Of a stretch of DNA of 64,000 nt, positions 17,077-25,700 are shown piece by piece. Each line of letters begins with the position of its first letter. The stretch's first letter is position 1. Position numbers and translations under genes: made by a program. The stretch spans positions 62,001 to 126,000 of the forward strand of contig JACKPW010000018.1 in assembly GCA_024233215.1 (NCBI GenBank), written 5' to 3'. The notes below the pieces were generated by a model that saw only the letters and a list, made by a program, of their open reading frames with translations, had not been told where the DNA came from and did no database searches. This DNA comes from Verrucomicrobiales bacterium (GTDB lineage Bacteria > Verrucomicrobiota > Verrucomicrobiia > Limisphaerales > J093).

Positions 17077-18480
17077 ATGCAAGTTCAGCTTCTCAACAAG
17101 TCTCTCGGTGGTCTCGTGGCGGTCGGGTTGCTGGGAACCGCCCTCGCCGCCGACCGGCCGAACTTCGTCCTCATTCTCGCCGATGATCTGGGGTATGCCG
17201 ACGTCGGGTTTCAAGGTTGCCGGGACATCCCGACCCCGCACATCGATTCGCTGGCGGCAACCGGGGTCCGGTTTACCAGCGGGTATGCCGCCCATCCGTT
17301 CTGCAGTCCCACGCGGGCCTCCCTGATGACCGGCAGGTACCAGCACCGGTTTGGCTACGAGAACAACATCGCCTTCGACCCGCAGAACCCGCTCATGGGC
17401 CTGCCGTTGTCGGAGAAGACGATTCCCGAGCGGTTGAAAGCTGCCGGCTACACGACCGGCATGGTGGGGAAATGGCACCTCGGGGCGGCGCATCCCTTCC
17501 ATCCCAACCGGCGGGGCTTTGATTTCTTCCACGGCTTCCTCGGTGGCGGCCATGATTACTTCAGCGTGAACCTCAGGCAGGCGATGGGCGAGGGTTACCA
17601 GGTGCCGATTGATCACAACGGGAAACCGCGGGATATCGACGGGTACCTCACCGAGGACCTGACCCGCGCGGCAGTCGGGTTCATCCGGAGCCGGAGTGGC
17701 GGCCCGTTCTTTCTCTACGCCGCCTACAACGCGCCGCATACTCCGATGCAGGCCCCGAAGGAACGCCTTGACCGTTTCGCCGCCATCCAGAATCCCCGGC
17801 GCCGGACCTACGCCGCGATGGTCAGCATTCTGGACGATGGCGTCGGCGAGATTCTGTCGGCACTTGAGGCCGGGGGCGTGCGGGACAACACCATCGTCTG
17901 TTTCCTGAGCGACAACGGCGGCCCCACCCAGTCGAACGGCTCGAACAACGATCCGCTGAGGGGGGCCAAGGGAAGCGTGTTTGAGGGCGGCATCCGGGTG
18001 CCGTTCGTGGTGTCCTGGCCCGCGCGACTGCCGCAGGGCGCGGTGTATTCGCACCCGGTGATTTCGCACGATCTGTCAGTGACAGCCCTGGCCGTGGCGG
18101 GCATCCCGGAATCGGAAACACGAACCCTTGACGGCGTGAACCTGGTACCGCACTTGCTGGATCCCGGTCTCAAACCGCCCCATGAGGCGTTGTTCTGGCG
18201 CATGAACGGCGGCTCGGCCTGGGCTGCGCGGGCGGGTGACTGGAAGCTCCTGCAAACCGGTGCCAATGCCGCTCCCAACCTCTACAACCTGGCGGATGAC
18301 CTCTCCGAAGCCCGCGACCGGACGGAGGGACCGGCGCTGGAGGCCGACCCCGCGGCGCGATTGCGAATGCGGTTCGATCAGTGGAACCAGGGCAACCGTC
18401 CGCCCTTCTTCCCCGGCTACCGCGAATACCATGAGGTGAAGAACAAGTTCTACCGCGAACTCATTGGGGGCGCGGACTGA
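17077..18480 (+). CDS. Secreted sulfatase (arylsulfatase family, Cys-type)
   Basis: The 467-residue product has a signal peptide ending LLGTALAADRPN. Metal-site residues are seen in LILADDLGYADVG, and the sulfatase signature CSPTRASLMTGRYQ carries the Cys (residue 76) that must be converted to formylglycine. Further active-site blocks are GKWHLG and CFLSDNGGP. These enzymes remove sulfate esters from polysaccharides or other sulfated compounds; the substrate cannot be told. Length matches family members without extra domains. The ATG at 17077 gives a proper signal peptide; an earlier in-frame start would run through the palindrome. Maturation needs a formylglycine-generating enzyme or an anaerobic sulfatase-maturating enzyme; the SUMF1-like domain encoded at 26.1-26.9 kb lacks the catalytic cysteines and is not a good candidate. 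Confidence 0.92.
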   Translation: MQVQLLNKSLGGLVAVGLLGTALAADRPNFVLILADDLGYADVGFQGCRDIPTPHIDSLAATGVRFTSGYAAHPFCSPTRASLMTGRYQHRFGYENNIAFDPQNPLMGLPLSEKTIPERLKAAGYTTGMVGKWHLGAAHPFHPNRRGFDFFHGFLGGGHDYFSVNLRQAMGEGYQVPIDHNGKPRDIDGYLTEDLTRAAVGFIRSRSGGPFFLYAAYNAPHTPMQAPKERLDRFAAIQNPRRRTYAAMVSILDDGVGEILSALEAGGVRDNTIVCFLSDNGGPTQSNGSNNDPLRGAKGSVFEGGIRVPFVVSWPARLPQGAVYSHPVISHDLSVTALAVAGIPESETRTLDGVNLVPHLLDPGLKPPHEALFWRMNGGSAWAARAGDWKLLQTGANAAPNLYNLADDLSEARDRTEGPALEADPAARLRMRFDQWNQGNRPPFFPGYREYHEVKNKFYRELIGGAD

Positions 18481-18670
18481 AGCGCATCAGGTTCCGGGGA
18501 CGATCCAGGCCAAAGCCGCGTTCTGACGTCGAGGGAACGGGGCGCACTCGAGGCGACCGGAAGGCCATCAGGCTTCCGCCGGGCACGTGGTCACTCTACC
18601 GAAAAGGCATGTCTCGGCTGGTGGAGGAACGCGGGATCGGCGGGCGCCATCGGTTAGTCACCGGCGAGTT

Positions 18671-18732
18671 CAGTCGGCGCATCTCAAGGGGCGAGAAGAA
18701 ACAGAGGCGCGGGCTGGCGTCCGCGGCTACGG
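18671..18732 (+). repeat. Dispersed repeat element, copy 1
   Basis: This noncoding stretch shares cagtcggcgcatct near its left side and gcgcgggctggcgtccgcgg followed by ctacgg at its right end with copies at 28299-28362 and 46717-46800. It lies between the convergent sulfatase and FAD-oxidoreductase genes. Alignment was by eye, with several mismatches and small gaps in the central part. Confidence 0.5.
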
Positions 18733-18748
18733 CACTGTTGGATACGGC

Positions 18749-20407
18749 TCAGTTCGCCGCCGCCGGCTTCTTCCAGGCGAGGACCTGGCCGTCCGCTTCC
18801 AGACGTTGCCGCAGGCGCGGGTAATCGATCCGCTGGACCGGCACGTCTTGTTCGATGGCTTGGACGGCGGCGGTGGCGGCGGATTGTCCCAGCACCATGA
18901 AGACCGGTTCCATGCGGATCGACCCAAACGCGATGTGCGACGCGGAGAGACAGACGGGCACCAACAGGTTCGTGCATTCCCGGGCCTTGGGAGTCATCGC
19001 GCGATAACTGATCGGGTAGGGCTGGAAGCCCCCCACTTCGACGTCGCCTTCGTTGCGGGCGTGACCTTCCGTGTCGACGTAGCGCTGGACGTTGTGCGAG
19101 TCCATGCCGTAGGCCGCGAGCCCAATCGGATCGTCGGCGACCTCGCGTCCCTGGCAGTGGTGCTGCGTCATGACGGTGTCGGCCACCATGCGACGGGCTT
19201 CGCGCACATAGAGTTGATCCTGCCAGCCGTGGCCTGCTGTGAACTCATCGCGGCACAGGCCCCAGCGGGCGACCTCGTTGCGGATCTTGTCCGGCACGCG
19301 CGGGTTATTGGCGAGCGTCCACATCAATCCCTGTTGATAAAGCCGGTGCTGCGCGACGATCCGCTCTCGTTCGACGTGGGAACCCTCCGGATAGGCGTAG
19401 TTCTGGCCGATGAAATCCGTGGAGAACCCGGTACGGTTGTTCGTGTCGGTCTTGTGATTGGGCATGGCGGAATTGATCCAGGGCATGCCGTTTTCGCCGG
19501 CCTCGAAGTTGCGGAGCAGCAGCTCATACCAGAGCGGATTGTAACCCGCCGGCTTCGTGAACGGGATGCGGTTCTCCGGTTGATCCGTGAGACACATCCG
19601 GAAGCAATAGGCCTGGACGCGCCGGTCGCCGGTGCCTTCCTCCCCCGGGCCGGTCGGGTCGAGGAACGGCAGCAGACCGGACTCTGGTCGGCCCGGAATG
19701 ACATAGGGGTCGACGCTCTTCGCAAACTGGTGGTAACGGGCCTGGCGGGTCTGCACCCCGTTCAAGGTCTCGTCGTATTGGGTATTGGCCTCGCGGCCCA
19801 CCACGTAGCTCACCTTCGCCGCCGCCATCAGGTCGCCTTCATAGGTCGCGTCGAGAAACATCCGCCCGCGGAAGGTGCGTCCGGATTCCATCCGAATCGC
19901 GAGGATGCGCCAGGGAATCGACCGGGTCAGGGACACGCCGGATTCGCGATCCAGGCGTTCACCGTAAGCGACCTCGACCTGGCTTTGCTTCACCCAGGCC
20001 TGGTAGATCCTCAGCGCAACTCCGGGCTCGAACGTCCACATGGCATCCTCACCGTCGGCAGTGCGCGTCTGACCGCCGTCGCGGTATTCGGTCGCCGACT
20101 GCCACTTCCAGGCGGACGGAGCCTGATAGTGCTTGCGGACGTCCTGGTAGAAGCGCCGGGCCAGGCCGCCGATGGCCGCCTTGTTGCCGATGTCCGTCTG
20201 GCCGAGCCCGCCACTGGTGAGACCGCCAAGGCGTTGAGTCGGCTCGATCAGCACGACCGACCGGCCCATTTGCTGCGCTTGCACGGCCGCGGCAACACCG
20301 GCGGACGTGCCGCCGTAGATGACCACATCGTAGACCGGATCTGCGGCGCGCGCGGGCAGGAGGATCGCTCCGGCGCAGGTCAGGGAAGCGAGGAGAATTC
20401 GTTGCAT
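18749..20407 (-). CDS. Exported FAD-dependent oxidoreductase (FAD_oxidored family)
   Basis: The 552-residue protein has a signal peptide (MQRILLASLTCAGAILLPARA), followed at once by a dinucleotide-binding fold DVVIYGGTSAGVAAAVQAQQ and VVLIEPTQRLGGLTSGGLGQ. The C-terminal FAD contact region includes HIAFGSIRMEPVFMVLGQSA. It belongs to the large group of secreted flavoproteins common in sugar-degrading Planctomycetes and Verrucomicrobia, where the substrate is usually unknown. The ATG at 20407 is preceded by a weak agaagaa ribosome site and begins the signal peptide. A longer in-frame start would reach into the insertion sequence's left repeat. The insertion sequence now occupies its divergent promoter region 168 nt upstream, which could alter expression. 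Confidence 0.87.
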   Translation of the reverse strand: MQRILLASLTCAGAILLPARAADPVYDVVIYGGTSAGVAAAVQAQQMGRSVVLIEPTQRLGGLTSGGLGQTDIGNKAAIGGLARRFYQDVRKHYQAPSAWKWQSATEYRDGGQTRTADGEDAMWTFEPGVALRIYQAWVKQSQVEVAYGERLDRESGVSLTRSIPWRILAIRMESGRTFRGRMFLDATYEGDLMAAAKVSYVVGREANTQYDETLNGVQTRQARYHQFAKSVDPYVIPGRPESGLLPFLDPTGPGEEGTGDRRVQAYCFRMCLTDQPENRIPFTKPAGYNPLWYELLLRNFEAGENGMPWINSAMPNHKTDTNNRTGFSTDFIGQNYAYPEGSHVERERIVAQHRLYQQGLMWTLANNPRVPDKIRNEVARWGLCRDEFTAGHGWQDQLYVREARRMVADTVMTQHHCQGREVADDPIGLAAYGMDSHNVQRYVDTEGHARNEGDVEVGGFQPYPISYRAMTPKARECTNLLVPVCLSASHIAFGSIRMEPVFMVLGQSAATAAVQAIEQDVPVQRIDYPRLRQRLEADGQVLAWKKPAAAN

Positions 20408-20575
20408 GATGTTCTTCTGATTGATGCACGACCGGAGCAAGTTCGCCCCGTGGCCCGGGAATATGCCGTATCTGCCCCGTCTTGTGGAGTGTGCCGGAAA
20501 AGCGGAGCGGCGACGGCGCGCGCTTCCGGCTTCGCAAAGGCTTCGCAAAGACCGTTGAAAGGTTCTCCTCAAGTC

Positions 20576-20594
20576 CCTAGCCTGGATTTCCACG
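20576..20594 (+). repeat. Left terminal inverted repeat of the insertion sequence
   Basis: The sequence cctagcctggatttccacg is the exact reverse complement of the right repeat at 22690-22708. Confidence 0.9.
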
Positions 20595-20874
20595 GAGAAC
20601 CATTCCCCTAAGGTTTTCCCGACATTGTCCCTGACAAACTGATCAGAGCATCAAGGGGAGGACTGTCCTTGCGGGCTGCCCCGACGAGCGTCTCCGGTCC
20701 TATTACTGCCTGGATCGCTTAGCGATTTGGTGCTCCGAAAGCGCATTGTGCCCGGAGTGACGTGCTCCTGGAGCACCGGATAGGACTTCCGCATCCCGTG
20801 AGCCGCATCTCGCTCACAGGCCCGTCAGTATTGGCGTTTATGCGCAATACCACCCTTGGTGCCCCCAATCGCCC

Positions 20875-20900
20875 TTGACACCACATGTGGTATGTAACAC
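20875..20900 (+). promoter_or_regulatory. Possible transposase promoter with 10-bp palindrome
   Basis: A consensus -35 hexamer ttgaca (20875-20880) stands 29 bp before the transposase start. It is followed by the perfect palindrome ccacatgtgg (20881-20890) and the AT-rich tatgtaac, but no good -10 box lies at the normal 16-18 bp spacing. The palindrome may be a repressor or transposase binding site. Confidence 0.3.
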
Positions 20901-20909
20901 TGTCGCAAT

Positions 20910-22676
20910 GTGCCTATAGGCCAACCAAAAGACATAATCTCGCTCCGGCGCTTCTTCACCGAGCCGGCCTCCCCCAAACACCGCCAATACGAGGCCCTGC
21001 GCGCCTACTTCCTCGATGGGCGCCCCGCCAAAGAGGTCGCCGCCGCCTTCGGCTACTCCCCCGGTTCCTTCCACGTCCTGTGCCATCACTTCCGTCGGGA
21101 TCCCCATCCGGCCTTCTTCCTTTCCCCCCGCCACGGCCCCCAGTCCCAACCCAGGAAGTCGGCCGCCCGGGATTTGGTGGTGCAGTGGCGCAAACAGAAC
21201 CACTCCGTCTACGAGATCAGCCACCAACTCAAGGAACAGGGTCTGTCGCTGAGCCCCACCGCCGTTCGCGAAGTCCTCAAGGCAGAAGGCTTCGCCGCCC
21301 TCCCTCGACGGGCCGACGAGGAACGACCCAACTACCCGCGCGCCACGGCCGAAGCCGTCGCGGACGTTCGCCAGTTTCAGTGGCAGCCCCGTCGTTTTAC
21401 CACGGCCTGCGGAGGCTTGTTCCTGTTCCTCCCAGACTTGGTCGGACTCGATCTCGATCCCCTCGCTGCGCAGGCGCACCTGCCTGGCTCCAAACTCATC
21501 CCGGCCGCTCATGCCCTCCGAGCCTGTCTCGCTCTGAAGCTCTGGTCCATCGAACGTAAGAGCCACGTGATGGCCCTGGTCGCCGACGAGGGCTTGGGCC
21601 TCTTCACCGGTTTGAACGTCTTCCCCAAGAAGAGCTTTCTCTCCGAGTATTCCTCCCGCATCGATCACGCCAAGACCCTGAAACTGCTGGCCGCCTGGCA
21701 CGCGCAAATCTCGGGCCAGTCCCTGGGTCCCGGGGAATCGTTCAATCTGGATTTCCACTCCGTTCCCTATTACGGGCAACATCCTCTCCTGGAGCAGCAT
21801 TTCGTCTCCATGCGCAGCCGGCGCCAGCCCAGCGTTTTAGTCTTCCTGGCCCAGGATGCCGGTTCCCACGCGTTCTGCTACTCCAACGCCGACCTGCGCA
21901 AGGGGGAGGAGTCCGAGGAAGTGTTCCGCTTCATCGACTTCTGGACCCGTACTCACGGGGCACCTCCCCGCCACCTCGTGTTTGACTCCAAGCTCACCAC
22001 CCATGCCGGCCTGGCCCGGTTGGACGCGATGGGCATTGACTTCATCACCCTGCGTCGCCGCTCCCCCAAGTTGCTCAAGGAAATCGTGCTCTTGCCTCGT
22101 TCGGCCTGGCGGACCGTGGAGTTGGACGTGCCCACTCGACAGTATCGAACCCCGCGCTACTACGAACAAAGCGTGGCGGTGGTGGGATGCCAGTTGCGCC
22201 AGATGTATGTGCACGATCTGGGCCACGAGGATCCGACCATCCTCTTGACAAACCAGCGCCAGGCCACGGCGAAGCGACTCATCACCCGCTATGCTCAGCG
22301 GATGCTCATTGAAAACTCCCTTTCCGACGCGGTGCGCTTCTTCCACATGGACGCCCTCTCTTCGGCGGTCGGACTCAAAGTGGATTTCGACATGGCCTTG
22401 CTGGTGGTTGCCAGCGGGCTCTACCGGCTCCTGGCTGGACGCATGAGGGGGTATGCCGACGCCCAAGCCCGCCAGATCTTCCGGGATCTGCTGGAGCTAC
22501 CAGCCACCGTCACGATCTCGGAGAAGGAGGTCGAAGTCAGTTTCCACCGCCGTTCCCATCTGCCGATCCTCCTGGCCTCGGGCCTGTTCGATCAGCCCGT
22601 CGCGATCCCCTGGTGGAATCAGCGTCACCTGCGCCTGACCACCTACACCGGCGCGGCTCAATCCCCCAAATCTTAA
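20910..22676 (+). CDS. DDE-type insertion sequence transposase
   Basis: The 588-residue protein starts at GTG and has two helix-turn-helix regions near the N-terminus: residues of about 25-60 (YFLDGRPAKEVAAAFGYSPG) and about 95-130 (NHSVYEISHQLKEQGLSLSP). A DDE catalytic core follows. The likely triad is Asp281 in NLDFHSVPYYG, Asp359 in LVFDSKLTTHAGL and Glu468 in MLIENSLSDAVRFF, which resembles the DDE_Tnp_1 (IS4-like) fold. The ATG overlapping this start (20908) is followed at once by a stop, so GTG at 20910 is preferred. The frame is intact, and the gene fills the element between the terminal repeats. I could not place it in a named IS family with certainty; IS1182 and IS4-like groups are the closest impressions. 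Confidence 0.88.
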   Translation: MPIGQPKDIISLRRFFTEPASPKHRQYEALRAYFLDGRPAKEVAAAFGYSPGSFHVLCHHFRRDPHPAFFLSPRHGPQSQPRKSAARDLVVQWRKQNHSVYEISHQLKEQGLSLSPTAVREVLKAEGFAALPRRADEERPNYPRATAEAVADVRQFQWQPRRFTTACGGLFLFLPDLVGLDLDPLAAQAHLPGSKLIPAAHALRACLALKLWSIERKSHVMALVADEGLGLFTGLNVFPKKSFLSEYSSRIDHAKTLKLLAAWHAQISGQSLGPGESFNLDFHSVPYYGQHPLLEQHFVSMRSRRQPSVLVFLAQDAGSHAFCYSNADLRKGEESEEVFRFIDFWTRTHGAPPRHLVFDSKLTTHAGLARLDAMGIDFITLRRRSPKLLKEIVLLPRSAWRTVELDVPTRQYRTPRYYEQSVAVVGCQLRQMYVHDLGHEDPTILLTNQRQATAKRLITRYAQRMLIENSLSDAVRFFHMDALSSAVGLKVDFDMALLVVASGLYRLLAGRMRGYADAQARQIFRDLLELPATVTISEKEVEVSFHRRSHLPILLASGLFDQPVAIPWWNQRHLRLTTYTGAAQSPKS

Positions 22677-22689
22677 TTCAATTCCCCTT

Positions 22690-22708
22690 CGTGGAAATCC
22701 AGGCTAGG
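22690..22708 (-). repeat. Right terminal inverted repeat of the insertion sequence
   Basis: This 19-bp sequence is the exact reverse complement of the left repeat at 20576-20594 and ends 16 bp before the start codon of the HzsA-like gene. Confidence 0.9.
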
Positions 22709-22724
22709 CTGCCCTGTGTCTTCC

Positions 22725-25700
22725 ATGAGGCTGCCCAACAAACGCCGGCTTGTCCGCGCCCTCGCTCCGACCCTCTGGGTCGGCTGGCTTGGTTTGCAGG
22801 CCATCGCTGCACCCCCTCACTACCGCAAGGAAGCCACCTGGCTCGACTCGATGCTGGCTTCCATCACGGAGGCCGATCGGCTTGGGCTTGCGCCGGAATT
22901 CACACCCTACGAAAGCAGCATCCTGCGAGGAGACGAAACGCCGTGTGACGTGCGGGTCAACGTGCTCGGAGCGCAGGAACTGCATCTCTTCGTGGTGGGG
23001 GATCCGGACAAGGTCTGGGGGATCGCAAACTGGGGGGATCCCCGGCTGCTCACGGTCACCGGCGAGAACCGATCCCTGACCGAGGCCGCCGCCGAGGGCG
23101 AAGGCAAGGCGGCGATGGACTGGTCGGTGCGCGCCGGCCGGCACGCCATCAACCTCAACCTGCATTCCGGTCTCTACGAACCGATGCGCACCGCCGGGCG
23201 CGAGTTCCCCCTGGGGATTCACGTGCAGGCGGACAGCGAGATCGTGGTACCGCTGGACGGCGGTTGTGAGTGGTTCACAGCCAGGGTTGGAATCGATGAT
23301 TGGGCCCGCGGTCGCGGCAACGTCCGCTTCCGCGTGCTGGATGCGCGGGCCGCTGCCGTGGAGGGAATCTGGCAACCGTTGGCGGAGGATTTCCCGGACG
23401 CCACGTCGCGTCGCGAAATCCACTGGGAACGCCAGGACCGCATCTGGAACGCCGCCTGGCAAGAACTCGATTTTGGGCGGCTGGCACAGTCCTACGCCGC
23501 CGCCTGCGCGCCTGTCCCCAACCTCGTCGAGCGGGCAACACGGCTTGCCGAACAAGTCGTGGATCTCGACGGCCTCCGCCGGGTAAGACAGCTTTACCTG
23601 CAAGCCCGGGTCCTGCGCGACGCACTCGAGTCGCTGCGGACCTTTGATCGCGAAGCGTTGGAACTGGCGATCCGCGATCTGCAGGCGACCTTCGGCGATC
23701 GTTATCCCCGCGCAAACCATTACCTGACCCGGCTGGACGATCTGGGGCGGCAAGCGGATGTCGTGCTAAGCCGGCTCGCGAAGCCGGAAGCACCCGACCG
23801 GGCGTTTGAGGAGGCCGCTGGACTTGCCGCCGGGCTGCGGACCTTGCAGCGGCAAGCGCTGCTGGCGAATCCCCTCCTGGACTTCGACGAAATGCTCGTG
23901 CTGAAACGCCGGCCCAAGGGCGATCCCCGCCGCTCGCAATGGGACGACAAGGGGTTGGGTGAATTCCTGGGCCTGCCGCGCCAAAGTTCGTGGGGCTACG
24001 GCACGATCCCGAGCGTGGATGACTGGGAAAACCAGATCGACGTGGTCCCCATGCCCGGCCACGAGCAGCCATCGCGCACACTGTTCGATCCCCCTGACCG
24101 GCGGCTGCTCGGTGACATCGACCTGCACTGGGACGGCGGGAAACTGCTGGTGGCGATGCCCGACGCACGCAACAACTGGCAGGTCATGGAAGTGAACACC
24201 GCGGATGGCGCCAGCCGCCAGCTCACGCCGCACGGAATCCCGGACGTGCACAACTACGATCCCTGCTATCTGCCGGACGACCGAATCCTCTTCATCTCGA
24301 CCGCAGCCCTTCAGGGCGTCCCGTGCAACTCGGGGGTCATCGTCGGCATGATGTACCAGATGCAGGCTGACGGCACGGGCATCCGCCAGGTCTGTTTCGA
24401 GCAGGACCACGACTACACCCCGAGCATTCTCAACGACGGGCGGGTGCTCTATCTGCGCTGGGACTACACCGACACGCCGCATGTCTGGAACCGGATTCTC
24501 ATGAGCATGAACCCGGACGGCACGGCCCAGCAGGAGTATTACGGCAGCAACTCCTACTGGCCGAATGCCGCGTTCTTCGGTCGCGCCGTTCCCGGTCATC
24601 CCACCCAGATCGCCGCCATCGTCACCGGCCATCACGAGGGCCGCGTCGGAGAATTGGTCCTCCTCGATCCCACCCGGGGCCGGTCGGAAGCCGACGGGGT
24701 GGTGCAACGCATTCCGGGACGCAACCGGCCCGTGACGCCGGTCATCGAGGACAAGCCAACCGAGCACAGCTGGCCCAAGTTCCTGCATCCCTGGCCACTG
24801 AACGAACACTACCTGCTCGTCGCCGCCAAACCTTCGCCCAACGACCTGTGGGGCATCTATCTCGTCGACACTTTCGACAACCTGGTCCTGCTGCGCGAGG
24901 AGGAGGACTACGGGCTGTTCGAACCGATCCCCTTCCGCCCGCGGCCGCGGCCGCCGGTCATTCCCGATCAGGTCCGGCCCGAACGCGACGATGCCCTGGT
25001 GTACCTGCAGGACGTGTATCGCGGCCCCGGTTTGAAGGGAGTGCCGCGAGGCACGGTGAAGGAACTGCGCGTCTTCACCTACCACTTCGGCTACCAGCGG
25101 ATGGCGGGCATCGATCATCGCGTCGGCAGTGATGGGCCCTGGGAGGTCAAACGGGTCCTGGGCACGGTGCCGGTGGAGGAGGATGGCTCGGCATTGTTTC
25201 GCGTGCCCGCGAAGACTCCGTTGTCGGTTCAACCGCTGGACGCCGACGGCAGGGCGCTCGCGCTCATGCGCAGTTGGATGACCGCCCAACCCGGTGAGGT
25301 GCTGTCCTGTGCCGGATGCCACGAGAACCATGGCACGACCGGGGACGCCAAGAATGCGCAGGCGCTGCAGCAACCGCCGCGGGAACTAAAGGAATGGCAC
25401 GGTCCCGTTCGCGGCTTCAGCTTTGCGCGGGAGGTGCAGCCGGTCCTCGACCGCCACTGCGTCGGCTGCCACAACGGCGAGGCCAGGGAGGACGGTCGCC
25501 GGATTCCCGACCTGCGCGGCGACCAGGGCCGTTTCCTGGCTTATCAGCATGGCGACCCCACCCTCCGCGAGGTTGAAGCCGCCTCCAAGGCCGAGTTGCT
25601 CGGCAGCTACGCCGGCGTTTTTGAGCCCAGCTACATCACGCTGCGAAAACTCGTTCGCGTGGGGGGACTCGAAAGCGACCTGCATCCGCTGCCGCCCGGT

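Larger units (their letters stand above)
20576..22708 (+). mobile_element. Complete insertion sequence, 2133 bp, one transposase gene
   Basis: The element is bounded by 19-bp perfect inverted repeats (20576-20594 and 22690-22708), contains a single transposase gene read left to right, and has a long 315-nt noncoding left end. The outermost bases of each repeat include ctag. Because ctag is its own reverse complement, it could be either part of the repeat or a 4-bp target duplication; in the second case the repeats are 14 bp. No other copy is in the window. It lies in the divergent gap between an FAD oxidoreductase and the HzsA-like gene, whose ATG follows 16 bp after the right end. With an intact frame and ends it could be active. 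Confidence 0.9.
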
